Positions 8,850 through 16,663 of a stretch of DNA of 64,000 nt are shown piece after piece (the stretch's first letter is position 1; each line of letters begins with the position of its first letter). This DNA is from a bacterium (lineage in GTDB: Bacteria; Bacillota; Bacilli; Lactobacillales; Streptococcaceae), in assembly GCA_905221325.1 (NCBI GenBank), contig CAJNCS010000008.1, forward strand, positions 62,001 to 126,000, given 5' to 3'. Under the pieces are notes generated by a model. It was given only the letters and a program-made list of their open reading frames with translations, was not told the origin of the DNA and searched no databases. A program made the translations under genes and the position numbers.

Positions 8850-9752
8850 TTAACCTCCCGTTTTCACAATACGAGCGAAACTAGCAGCGTCCATGATACC
8901 CCATCCAATGTATGCTTCGCAACGGATATAAATCTGGTTATACCCTTTTAGGTCGCGACCGCTGTTGTCAGGATCACCATACTTGATGATTTCCATCGGA
9001 ACTTCTTTCGCATAGCCCCATTTGAACATTGTTTCAAAGTCCCCAACAATCGCTGTGTTTTTAGGATCTGTTTGTGAGTATGACACAGTGCGGTTTTTAT
9101 CTACTGCCAATCCATTGATTACATCAGGTACACCGCCCCATGCCAATTCAGGATACAATTTCCCACCTTCAGCGTTTTTCATTTTTGAAAGTGCTGTAGT
9201 GAAGATAGGATCCAAAACTGCTCCAGTGATGTCACGTTCTGAACCATCAATCATACCAACTGCATCTTCCATGCTTTCATCTGGGTTAGTTTCCTTGAAA
9301 GTTACTGTCTGAGTAACTTTTTTATCAAAGCAATTATCACCAATAATTGTGGAGGCTTGTTTTGTTCGTGGATTAATACCATGAATACTCATGATATCAA
9401 GACCACGAGCTAATTTTTTAGAAAAACCTTCAACAAAATCAGTGAGCATGTCAACTTTTGCTTCTTCAGAAGCATGCAAAAACTCATCAGATACTCGAGC
9501 GCCGTACTCAACTTTGAGTGGCACAATAGTTACAGGTTCGAGGCTCACACCACCGTGAGTCTTTTTGCCGTTTTCTGCTACAATATCGATATCGGAATCG
9601 AAATCGAAAATGAACTCTTTTTGTCCATTAAACGGAATAGGTTTTTGGGGTGATAGCTTAGCGATTGACGAATGACCCTTCACCTTGTTGATTACTTTTG
9701 TTACAAGTTCTGGATCAAATAGATTTCCTTTTGCAAGTTGAGCTTCTGACAT
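8850..9752 (-). CDS. Major capsid protein (HK97 fold)
   Basis: 300 aa, normal size for this class, after the scaffold gene. It begins MSEAQLAKGNLFDPELVTKVINKV. Recognisable elements are the early E-loop region (FDFDSDIDIVAENGKKTHG), the VKVEYGARVSDEFL-like strand-helix of the spine and P-domain, and GRDLKGYNQIYIRCEAYIGWGI near the end. It is similar to HK97-type capsids of streptococcal and lactococcal siphophages. There is no N-terminal delta domain, which agrees with a separate scaffold gene. Confidence 0.92.
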   Translation of the reverse strand: MSEAQLAKGNLFDPELVTKVINKVKGHSSIAKLSPQKPIPFNGQKEFIFDFDSDIDIVAENGKKTHGGVSLEPVTIVPLKVEYGARVSDEFLHASEEAKVDMLTDFVEGFSKKLARGLDIMSIHGINPRTKQASTIIGDNCFDKKVTQTVTFKETNPDESMEDAVGMIDGSERDITGAVLDPIFTTALSKMKNAEGGKLYPELAWGGVPDVINGLAVDKNRTVSYSQTDPKNTAIVGDFETMFKWGYAKEVPMEIIKYGDPDNSGRDLKGYNQIYIRCEAYIGWGIMDAASFARIVKTGG

Positions 9753-9763
9753 ATTTTTCTCCT

Positions 9764-10231
9764 TTAATCTTCAATATTTAAACTTTGAACCAAGTTTCTA
9801 ACCATGGCTCTGTCGTCGTCCTCTTTAGGGACGATTGGTTCTGTTGATTTTATAGGCGCTACTTTGCTTACTGGTTTCATATACCCAGCCAAGCGCTCCG
9901 CATCTGCTTTGAAGCTTTCTTCGTCAGTCCCCTGCAAACGGTCTGCAAGGTCATAAGGCAATCCATACTGCAAAGCCACACGAGTTCGCAGACTAGCCGT
10001 CTCATAATTAGAGATTTGCTTCTGCAAATCTTCAAGTTGCTTGTCAGCATCTGCCTTACTTTGATTAGTAGCTTCAATCGTTGACTTCAAGCCAACATTT
10101 TCTTCTTCCAATTCTGCAACACGAGATTTGAGTTGGTCATAGTCGCCATACTTCTCTTTCTCTCGAGATAAGCGCCCCTTAATAGCAGCATCAAATTCTT
10201 CTTGTGTAGTGATTGGTTTAAATTCTGACAT
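9764..10231 (-). CDS. Capsid scaffolding protein (DUF4355-like)
   Basis: 155 aa from ATG 10231 (MSEFKPITTQEEFDAAIKGR), placed by the AGGAG site 8 nt upstream; another ATG six bases earlier is possible. The middle is a clear coiled coil (KSRVAELEEENVGLKSTIEA to QLEDLQKQISNYET) and the C-terminus ends in a helix suited to capsid docking (RAMVRNLVQSLNIED). Position before the capsid gene and composition fit a scaffold. Confidence 0.85.
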   Translation of the reverse strand: MSEFKPITTQEEFDAAIKGRLSREKEKYGDYDQLKSRVAELEEENVGLKSTIEATNQSKADADKQLEDLQKQISNYETASLRTRVALQYGLPYDLADRLQGTDEESFKADAERLAGYMKPVSKVAPIKSTEPIVPKEDDDRAMVRNLVQSLNIED

Positions 10232-10283
10232 TCTCATGTCTCCTTTCTCCTGCTTCCCCGGCAGTTCGGTAATTTTTTTGGCA

Positions 10284-10311
10284 TCAAAAAAAGCAGTCAC
10301 CTGACCGCTTA
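10284..10311 (-). terminator. Intrinsic terminator between terL and scaffold
   Basis: On the minus strand AGCGGT, loop CAGGTG, ACTGCT, then T7. It lies just after the large-terminase stop and before the scaffold ribosome site, inside the late operon. It could lower or gate expression of downstream structural genes, or be read through under late antitermination. Confidence 0.7.
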
Positions 10312-10313
10312 TT

Positions 10314-11729
10314 TTAATAACTAATTTTTTGCTTTTTCTTAGGCTTAGTAGTAGCACAAGCCCAGTGCGCAAGCAAAGCACTATCCATCAAAGAAATATC
10401 CATGTCGTCAAAGTGCGATCGATAACCAAAGCCACCATTTGAGCCAATATTCCGCTTATCACAGTTAGTAGCTACCTTTGATAGAGATGGTTGGCCAGCG
10501 TGACAGATGGTCTTCTGGTAAATCCCCTGTTCCCAAAGAGCATTGGCCACGATGATTTCTTTCACCGTTGGCAGAATCACATTCTTGATTCTGTAGTCCT
10601 TCAACTCTTCGTCCAGGATCTTTTGACCACTTGCGCCATCGATGACAATTTGAGCCACGTCGGATTGACACAAGAAAGCGACCATCCACTCATTACCATT
10701 ACGAACTGATTGACAATCGACTGTTTCCACAAAGAAACGGCCATCCTTGGTCCGTGCAGCAATACTCAATGCCACGTTCGTTCCGTCTTGGCCATACTTA
10801 ATACCAACAGACAACTTGCCAGATAATTCTGGGACATCATCCACCTTGAGCTCATTCCACTCCGTTTCAGAGATAGCAGATTTCTGGTTGTAAGTTGGCC
10901 AAAATCCCAGACGTTGGATATTATGGTCCAGCTTATCCTCACCAAGCTCGGCTTCAATCTTACGCTCGTTCAAATGATATCCCATGGATGGATTAGAATT
11001 ATACCAAGCTTCCACATCGTCAATTTCCTTTTCATCAGAAACCGACCACTCAGCCCAGCCAGAATACTTCCCTTTCCCAAAGAGACAAGTTTCACGATAC
11101 TTAGTAAAGACCGTTCCACTTGATACTGGTGTTGGAGGTGTCCCACACATGATTGTGATAGGATTCTCACTATCCGTCACCGTATATTTCAAAGCAGATT
11201 CTTGCTCAGTCGTGTATTCTTGAGCCTCGTCAATGATTAGCATGTCAAACCCTTCACCCAGACCACCGTTTGATGTTCTGGTACGAAATTGGACAACGCC
11301 GCCAGTAGAATAAAGTTCAATACGCTCCTGCCCCTTCGCTCGAATGGAGTTAAAATCCTCACCATCTACATAACCCATTTTTTCGAGGTATCGTTTAACC
11401 TTTTCAAAAGAGGCATGAGAGGTAGAAATCCGGTGAGCCGTATGTAGGATATTCAATCCCTTATGCAAGCCCCAAATTTCAAGAATATAAAGGATTTCAG
11501 ATTTACCATTACGCCGAGGAATAGAGTAACCAAACTTCTGATGCACCCAAAGACCGTTCTTGTCAACAGCCATCATAGGCAGCAAAAGATTCTTCTGCCA
11601 AGCATAGCAAGAAAGACCAGTCCGTTCGTAAAGTTCAATCGCTTCTTTAGCTTTTGAATTTTTCTTGACGTATTTTAAAATCACCGATTGAGTAGGATTC
11701 TGATTGCCAAGTTTCTTCTTCCTCGCCAT
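10314..11729 (-). CDS. terL: Terminase large subunit
   Basis: 471 aa ATPase-nuclease that packages phage DNA. A deviant Walker A is at residues 71-77 (PRRNGKS) and Walker B at 165-169 (IIDEA). The C-terminal RNase H-like nuclease half has acidic clusters at the expected places (KYGQDGTNVALSIA, IVIDGASGQ, DDMDISLMDSALLAHW). It follows portal, MuF and a 71-aa gene rather than a small terminase and preceding portal, which is unusual. The ATG has an AAAGGA site. Confidence 0.93.
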   Translation of the reverse strand: MARKKKLGNQNPTQSVILKYVKKNSKAKEAIELYERTGLSCYAWQKNLLLPMMAVDKNGLWVHQKFGYSIPRRNGKSEILYILEIWGLHKGLNILHTAHRISTSHASFEKVKRYLEKMGYVDGEDFNSIRAKGQERIELYSTGGVVQFRTRTSNGGLGEGFDMLIIDEAQEYTTEQESALKYTVTDSENPITIMCGTPPTPVSSGTVFTKYRETCLFGKGKYSGWAEWSVSDEKEIDDVEAWYNSNPSMGYHLNERKIEAELGEDKLDHNIQRLGFWPTYNQKSAISETEWNELKVDDVPELSGKLSVGIKYGQDGTNVALSIAARTKDGRFFVETVDCQSVRNGNEWMVAFLCQSDVAQIVIDGASGQKILDEELKDYRIKNVILPTVKEIIVANALWEQGIYQKTICHAGQPSLSKVATNCDKRNIGSNGGFGYRSHFDDMDISLMDSALLAHWACATTKPKKKQKISY

Positions 11730-11782
11730 TCTATTTTCCTTTCAATCGTCATCGCATGATAACCCTATCGCTGGGAGATATC

Positions 11783-11794
11783 GGATCACCTCCT
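11783..11794 (-). other. Perfect 12-nt anti-16S sequence without a start codon
   Basis: The minus strand reads AGGAGGTGATCC, fully complementary to the 3' end of 16S rRNA, yet no ATG, GTG or TTG lies at a working distance; the nearest ATG is 25 nt downstream and opens only two codons. terL uses its own weaker AAAGGA site about 50 nt further on. It may be a ribosome standby site or the remnant of a lost gene start. Confidence 0.55.
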
Positions 11795-11805
11795 AAACTA
11801 AAGCA

Positions 11806-11830
11806 CAATAAAAGCACCCTTACGAGTGCT
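11806..11830 (-). terminator. Intrinsic terminator after the 71-aa gene
   Basis: Minus-strand stem AGCACTC / GGGTGCT with GTAA loop, followed by TTTATT. It ends the portal-MuF-71-aa block before terL. Confidence 0.65.
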
Positions 11831-11833
11831 ACA

Positions 11834-12049
11834 TTAATAAAGACGGTCTTCGTATCCATCTGGTTTTACATAAGGTTTATTTTGAGATATACATTCTTCA
11901 ACCGCCTTTTCAATTTTTTCAGCGGTTACAGAATCTATCTCATCCTCAAAGAAAATATCTGACGGAAATCGTTCTCTAAAGTGAATTAAATATTTCGCTT
12001 CCGCGATTTCTACTCTCAGACTTACTTCCTCATCAATCACATGAAACAT
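11834..12049 (-). CDS. 71-aa acidic protein, candidate immunity partner of the MuF C-terminal domain
   Basis: No family recognised. The protein is acidic (EEVSLRVEIAEAKYL, SDIFFEDEIDSVTAEKIEKAVEE) and looks like a small mixed alpha/beta fold. It starts one base after the MuF-fusion stop with an AAAGGAG site embedded in the end of that gene, so translation is coupled, and a terminator follows at once. In MuF-type polymorphic toxins the gene immediately downstream commonly encodes the neutralising protein. That is the reason for this guess, which is inference. A small terminase or head protein is possible, but it has no helix-turn-helix. Confidence 0.6.
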   Translation of the reverse strand: MFHVIDEEVSLRVEIAEAKYLIHFRERFPSDIFFEDEIDSVTAEKIEKAVEECISQNKPYVKPDGYEDRLY

Positions 12050-12050
12050 T

Positions 12051-13718
12051 TTAGACTCCTTTCAAAATATCATTAACAATTTTATGATAAACGTTTACTG
12101 CATTTGGTAATATTTCCTTTACCACCCGATATCCCTCAGGATCGACTGCTATCAGTTCAGAAATCTCAGCAAAAAACTCAGCTTCCGCCGAACCTGGCTT
12201 CTTCCAGTAGTTCTTTCCATGTCCATATCCAAATGGTTGAGGCTCTTTATACCAGCCTGTAGCTTCTACCATATCTGAAAGATTCGCAACTGCAGAAGGA
12301 TTTTCTTTGAATAATTCTTTCATCTCCTCCTGGAATTTTTTTTGATTTTCTTTTGCAATCTTAATGATTTTATTCTTTTCAGATTGTTTTGGATTCTCAC
12401 CTAATTCTTTAATCATCGGTAAGTCTCCATTAATGCGTCTCCATAAATCTTCTCTAATTGTTTCTCTTAGATTATATTGAGGTAAATGAGAACTATGTGT
12501 TGCATATACTGAAACTTTTGTCGTTTCTCCAAATAGTCGTACCTTCTTTTCTCCGATAACAACTTTTTTCCCTTTGGTTATAGCTTGTAAGCCCAAATAA
12601 TCCAAAGCGTGGCCATTTTCATGAAATGTAGTTGACATTGGTTTAGCCCAGTATTTGTTTAAAGTTTTTACTACCTTCCCATCGAAAGCGTTTTGGTTAA
12701 GTTGTACACGATTTTTCTCAGCAAAATTTCCTGTTTTACCAAGTTTCTCGTACTCTATTTTTGATCCTAATTTTTGGTACAACTTCAACGTATTTTCATC
12801 TTTAATTGTATCAAAAATATCTATGAATTTCTTATAATTGTCCGACCCAACTTTTTTGGACATATCTGTTTTCTTAATGGCATCAATAGCCTCATTTTTA
12901 TAATGGAGCAATTGTCTGTTTTTGAACTCAGATTCCTTTTTTTCAATAATTTTTTCAGTGTACTGTTTTTGTTGTTTAATTCGATCCTCTTTGTGAGAGT
13001 TACTATCTTCCTTACTCCATTTCTTCGTCCAAACATTTTGAGTTTTTCCGTTTTTAGGATCATAGTCTACAATACAACGACAATGCTGATGTCTTCTATA
13101 AACGTCCTTCGGAACTCTTGGATATTTATAATTCCCTTGAACTTCCTGACACCACTCACAACAATGAAAATACGATTTTCGGACAATCTCGGGTTGCAAT
13201 CCAGACTGATGATGAAACTCCGCATTCTTCCGGATGCTATCATCAATAATGGACTGAGTAAAGTTCACAATAGGTTCACCGAGCAACCAACTGACATCCT
13301 CAAAATTCTCCTCAGATGAAAAGCGATTGACTATGCCAGCTATTCGATCCTGATTCAATTCAGGGACTTGCACTTTGAGACCGATTTTTGCTTCATCATT
13401 CAAATTCTTCTGAACATCGCTAGCATAACCACTCACAAGCTCGTGATTTCGTCCTAGCACGTCCGTCAGCAAACGATGAGCGATATTGTAATACATTTTA
13501 CCATCCGGTAATTTATCGGCGCTCAGAGACGCTCCTAGAGCCTTAGAGAGAATTCCACCAACCTCAATCGCAAAATCATTGGCGGTTCTGTATGTTGCTT
13601 TTTTAGCTTCCAGTTTAGCGAAAGCATTTCGAATAATCTCACTTTCACCATAAGCAAGTTCGAATTCATTTTTTACTTCTTCCAGAAGTTTAGGTAGTAC
13701 ATCAATCTCATCATTCAT
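12051..13718 (-). CDS. Phage MuF head protein fused to a zincin-like metallopeptidase (polymorphic-toxin-like)
   Basis: 555 aa, about twice the length of an ordinary MuF minor head protein. Residues 1-220 are the MuF part and end with the diagnostic Cys/His cluster CCEWC (186-190) and RRHQHCRC (208-215). Residues 225-330 are a charged helical linker. The C-terminal domain holds TTFHENGHALDYL with HExxH at 366-370, and a later acidic helix AEAEFFAEISEL (511-522) that could give the third zinc ligand, the arrangement of a zincin protease. MuF is packaged in the head and may be injected with DNA. The fusion to an enzyme domain plus a tiny downstream gene is the layout of phage MuF toxins. It overlaps the portal gene by 8 bases. 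The substrate is unknown. Confidence 0.82.
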   Translation of the reverse strand: MNDEIDVLPKLLEEVKNEFELAYGESEIIRNAFAKLEAKKATYRTANDFAIEVGGILSKALGASLSADKLPDGKMYYNIAHRLLTDVLGRNHELVSGYASDVQKNLNDEAKIGLKVQVPELNQDRIAGIVNRFSSEENFEDVSWLLGEPIVNFTQSIIDDSIRKNAEFHHQSGLQPEIVRKSYFHCCEWCQEVQGNYKYPRVPKDVYRRHQHCRCIVDYDPKNGKTQNVWTKKWSKEDSNSHKEDRIKQQKQYTEKIIEKKESEFKNRQLLHYKNEAIDAIKKTDMSKKVGSDNYKKFIDIFDTIKDENTLKLYQKLGSKIEYEKLGKTGNFAEKNRVQLNQNAFDGKVVKTLNKYWAKPMSTTFHENGHALDYLGLQAITKGKKVVIGEKKVRLFGETTKVSVYATHSSHLPQYNLRETIREDLWRRINGDLPMIKELGENPKQSEKNKIIKIAKENQKKFQEEMKELFKENPSAVANLSDMVEATGWYKEPQPFGYGHGKNYWKKPGSAEAEFFAEISELIAVDPEGYRVVKEILPNAVNVYHKIVNDILKGV

Positions 13719-15171
13719 CTACTTGCTCCAAAACTTTTGTTCTATTCAGCATTTCTTCAGCTTCAGAAGGGTTGATTCCGGTTGAGACTAACAAAGAAAT
13801 AGCATTTTCTTTCGATAAAACACCTTTTTGGTAATTACTTAAAAGAGACGTAATTTCATAGGTTGAAATAATCCTGTTTTTCTGTTTATCTACTCCAGAT
13901 TCAGCACTAGACGATGTTTGTGGAATCTCTACAACAGGTTTAGCAGACATATCTCCAGCAATACCTGTAAGATCACGAATTGTTTCTGCATTGATGTAAC
14001 CAGGTAATGCCTGATTCAACTTCACAACACCATCACCAATCATAGTCATCGTATTTGCATCCGCTTCAAACAATGGCTCCCACTTGACTGTGGTTCTTAC
14101 GAATTGGCTTCTAGTATAGCGAAACTCATCACGCAAACAAGCTGCAACATAAGCCACATTAAGCAAACCTGCTCCCAGTGAACGCTGAGCCTTTCGACCA
14201 GCTAAACGCAAATTCTCATGACTTGCTTTGATTGCTTCCACCGATGATGGATTATCAGACACAAACCCCATGTCATCCAATGTCAAGCCCATTTCCCCAG
14301 CAAATCCAGCAGCAGCCGTTCTTAGCTGTTCTGTAAAAGGAGACATACTCGCTGTGGTAAATTGACCAATACTTGGTTTTTCCCCACTGTCGCTGGCAGA
14401 AATTGTCAACAAACTTGATACAGTAGCTTTATAAGTTTCCAACTGCTCTGCATCAGGATCTAATCCAATAATATATTTTTGTGGCCATGAATAAAATTCT
14501 GCAGTGATATTGGCACGTTCAAATGTTTGTTCTGCTTCATTTTGATAGTACATTCCAGATCTAGTAATTCTTGATCTACCAAATGGACGAACCGCATCAG
14601 GTCGATGAATTACTGGGACAAGTAATGGAATGCCTGCTTCATTCACAACCGAGTATGGTCTGCCATCTTTTGGGATGAAATGAGTAGCATTAGGCTCGAA
14701 GTAGGCTTCAAGTGTTGGACGATTGTAATCATCACGAGCCAACACTGCATAACCCTCCACAAGCAAGCCAGTGATAGGATCGATTACACCAGTAGCATTG
14801 CTAGCCTCAATAACTTGTAACCTAACCTCATCATCTTCACCTTTTGAAATATAGATAAAGCAACATGAACCAATCAGAGCAGCTAGAATAGCACTATCAA
14901 ATAAGATATCAGGATTGTTGCGATCAAAGATTTCTGTAACATTAAAATCATCATTTGTAAATTCACGAAACACTAAACGATCTGCAAGACAATCTACCCC
15001 CTTTGCAGTCCATCCAAGAGTAGCTCTATATTGAGCTCTCACATGAGCAGGAATTGTAATTCCGACAGGTGCTCTGTAATGCTGCATCGCATAGTATTTG
15101 TATCTCAGATTAACTCTCCCCTGATAGAGAGTCAACTTTCTCCTGAGATAGTCAATTCCTCTTAATTCCAA
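13711..15171 (-). CDS. Phage portal protein (SPP1 gp6-like)
   Basis: 486 aa, usual portal length. It contains an N-terminal helical wing region (MELRGIDYLRRKLTLYQGR), a conserved mid-section (PVIHRPDAVRPFGRSRITRS) and the long stem/crown helices (SSVEAIKASHENLRLAGRKAQRS), as in SPP1 gp6-type portals. It forms the dodecameric DNA gate at one capsid vertex. The start is TTG at 15171, with a GGAGAG site 5 nt upstream. It is followed by MuF with overlapping ends. Confidence 0.9.
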   Translation of the reverse strand: MELRGIDYLRRKLTLYQGRVNLRYKYYAMQHYRAPVGITIPAHVRAQYRATLGWTAKGVDCLADRLVFREFTNDDFNVTEIFDRNNPDILFDSAILAALIGSCCFIYISKGEDDEVRLQVIEASNATGVIDPITGLLVEGYAVLARDDYNRPTLEAYFEPNATHFIPKDGRPYSVVNEAGIPLLVPVIHRPDAVRPFGRSRITRSGMYYQNEAEQTFERANITAEFYSWPQKYIIGLDPDAEQLETYKATVSSLLTISASDSGEKPSIGQFTTASMSPFTEQLRTAAAGFAGEMGLTLDDMGFVSDNPSSVEAIKASHENLRLAGRKAQRSLGAGLLNVAYVAACLRDEFRYTRSQFVRTTVKWEPLFEADANTMTMIGDGVVKLNQALPGYINAETIRDLTGIAGDMSAKPVVEIPQTSSSAESGVDKQKNRIISTYEITSLLSNYQKGVLSKENAISLLVSTGINPSEAEEMLNRTKVLEQVDE

Positions 15172-15377
15172 ACCGCTCTCCTTTCATTTTGATGATTTGG
15201 CGCGAGAAAAAATGTACAGTGACGGCGTGAAGCTCGCGAGCGCCTAGTGGGAGGGGGATACCCCCCTATACTCAGCTAGGACTTACTTCATACATCTGTT
15301 ATTTTTTCAAGATCTAAGTATTCAAAATTATTTTTGACATTTTTAAAAAATAATATAATTTTTCTTTTTTGGCTTCT
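15172..15377. other. Non-coding GC-rich palindromic segment, candidate cos/packaging site
   Basis: No convincing gene fits between the HNH and portal genes. The stretch 15212-15270 stands out from the AT-rich surroundings. It holds the 10-bp palindrome GCTCGCGAGC (15232-15241) and GGGGGATACCCCC (15253-15265). G-runs of the same type (GGGGGGTAT) also occur at the start of the HNH gene near 15788. Cos sites of HNH-encoding siphophages lie in such places. The AT-rich remainder (15300-15372) shows nothing further. Confidence 0.4.
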
Positions 15378-15833
15378 TCAAGCTCTGTACTTTGTCCAGT
15401 CTCTAGATTGGGGCAAGTTCCTGTTACCTACAACAGTAGCATTGGCTGGTTTATCATCAGCGTAAAGCTTGTCAGACTTCTGTCTATTGCATTGCCAGTG
15501 GGCTAATTGCAAATTGTTAATATCTGAAGGGTGACCGTTCCGATTTATTGGAATGATGTGGTCAATGACTGGTGACAAAGGATGTGGGTACTTCAATGAT
15601 TTATCGACAGGGAGTCCACAAATCCCACAAGTATTTCTTGTTTTGAGAATAATATTTTTATTCTTTTCAAAAGCAACTCGGTGAGGACCACTCCTGTCCG
15701 GTCTGTCCTTGGGGGTATTCATCTGGGGAGGTCCTTTCTTTTTGGGAGGTAGGGGGGGAGGTTTTTGAGACCTCTCTGGTTGTTTTGGATAGGGGGGTAT
15801 TTTCTGTACTCGATCCCCTCCTGTATTTAACAT
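15378..15833 (-). CDS. HNH endonuclease (packaging-associated)
   Basis: Up to 151 aa. A zinc-knuckle pair CGICG (69-73), then VIDHIIPINRNG with the catalytic His at 92, NNLQLAHWQCN (106-116) and QKSDK, make a complete HNH/ββα-metal nuclease. The N-terminal 40 residues are proline- and lysine-rich and may be disordered or not translated. A start at Met38 (MNTPKDRPDRSG), preceded by AAAGGA, is an alternative to the ATG at 15833, which has no good ribosome site. HNH proteins of this kind assist terminase cutting at cos. Confidence 0.85.
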   Translation of the reverse strand: MLNTGGDRVQKIPPYPKQPERSQKPPPLPPKKKGPPQMNTPKDRPDRSGPHRVAFEKNKNIILKTRNTCGICGLPVDKSLKYPHPLSPVIDHIIPINRNGHPSDINNLQLAHWQCNRQKSDKLYADDKPANATVVGNRNLPQSRDWTKYRA

Positions 15834-15950
15834 ATCTTATATTTTGTGACTTTCGGCAAAGTATTGTTTAACCCAGTTATGACAATGGTTTGTAAGCATT
15901 TCTGAATTATCCAATTTACCTTTTTTCAATATGTTAAATAAGCGTGCTTT

Positions 15951-16517
15951 TTAATACGTAAAAGTAAGCATACTTTCATCAATTTCGTCTTGATTATATC
16001 CAATATAGTCTAATGTAATGTCCGGCGCAGAGTGATTAAGTATTTGCATTAAAATAGCTATATTCCCATTTTGTTTATAGTGATGATAACCAAACGTTTT
16101 TCTCATCGAGTGTGTTCCGATGTGTTTGAGTCCCGAATGTTTAGCTGCATCATTTAAGAATTGATACACAGCCACCCTTCCGATGTGTTTGATGCTTACT
16201 CCGTCACCTCTAACTTTTTTTCTACTTGGAAAAAGATAGTCATAACTCTCAAGATGATTTTCTTTTATATAACGATTCAAAGCCTTTCGTAATTCTGGAT
16301 TTACTGCAAATTTTCTTATTTTACCAGTTTTTTTCTCTTTGATCTCAATTCTATCTTGAACTACATGTTTCACTTGTAGAGGAACAATGTCGCTTACTCG
16401 TAGACCTGAGTATATTCCTACTAAGAAAAGAATATAGTTTCGTTCACTCTTTGATTTCAAATAATTCTTCATTCTATCAATGTCATCTGGCTCACGAATT
16501 GGTTCTACTTTTTTCAA
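15951..16517 (-). CDS. Second tyrosine recombinase, catalytic domain only
   Basis: 188 aa consisting almost entirely of the catalytic domain, without the arm-binding and core-binding N-terminal domains of full integrases. The active-site set is visible: R40 (GLRVSD), K63-K69 beta-hairpin, H136-x-x-R139 (THSMRK), H162 (NHSAPD) and Tyr171 (LDYIGY). It is the first gene after the late promoter and stands apart from the main integrase. The start is TTG 16517 with GGAGGTGATG in front. It may resolve phage multimers or act on another site. Roles are inferred. Confidence 0.85.
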   Translation of the reverse strand: MKKVEPIREPDDIDRMKNYLKSKSERNYILFLVGIYSGLRVSDIVPLQVKHVVQDRIEIKEKKTGKIRKFAVNPELRKALNRYIKENHLESYDYLFPSRKKVRGDGVSIKHIGRVAVYQFLNDAAKHSGLKHIGTHSMRKTFGYHHYKQNGNIAILMQILNHSAPDITLDYIGYNQDEIDESMLTFTY

Positions 16518-16540
16518 AACATCACCTCCAAACTACAAGA

Positions 16541-16563
16541 AAAGGCAGGGTGTGCCTGCCTTT
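16541..16563 (-). terminator. Stem-loop just after the late promoter
   Basis: Perfect 9-bp stem AAAGGCAGG / CCTGCCTTT with a 5-nt loop, followed on the minus strand by TTTTCTT. It lies about 20 nt after the likely transcription start and before the recombinase gene, so it can act as an early attenuator or ArpU-independent stop. Confidence 0.65.
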
Positions 16564-16582
16564 ACAATAATTTCATAATATA

Positions 16583-16611
16583 ATTTTAGCACACAAAATC
16601 ATATATCCACT
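16583..16611 (-). promoter_or_regulatory. Probable late promoter with extended -10
   Basis: Minus strand TGCTAAAAT gives an extended -10 at 16588-16583. The matching -35 position (16611-16606) reads AGTGGA, a poor match, and is overlapped by the last unit of the 11-bp repeat array. This is the pattern of an activator-dependent promoter and would start the late operon. Confidence 0.55.
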
Positions 16612-16663
16612 CCGAACTTACTCCGAATTTACTCCAAAAAAACTCCAAGTTTACTCCAAAATC
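16609..16663 (-). repeat. Five 11-bp iterons at the end of arpU, candidate late activator sites
   Basis: On the plus strand ACTCC recurs at 16609, 16620, 16631, 16642 and 16653, exactly 11 bp apart. The first two units read ACTCCGAACTT and ACTCCGAATTT; the others keep ACTCC with A/T-rich tails. An 11-bp step puts all copies on roughly one DNA face. The array spans the arpU stop and reaches the -35 position of the late promoter. Confidence 0.85.

Noticed and set aside
11834-12049. Small terminase subunit in the gene before terL
   Set aside because: Acidic, 71 aa, no helix-turn-helix, and coupled to the MuF fusion rather than to terL.
12774-13319. 181-codon plus-strand open frame
   Set aside because: It lies wholly opposite the MuF fusion gene and its Phe/Ile/Leu-rich composition reflects the reverse complement of Lys/Glu-rich codons; no ribosome site.
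15860-15935. 25-30 codon minus-strand frame before the HNH gene
   Set aside because: Only a TTG start with a weak ribosome site and no recognisable pattern; too little support.
16609-16663. CRISPR-like array
   Set aside because: The units are 11 bp with no spacers; periodic operator sites explain it better.
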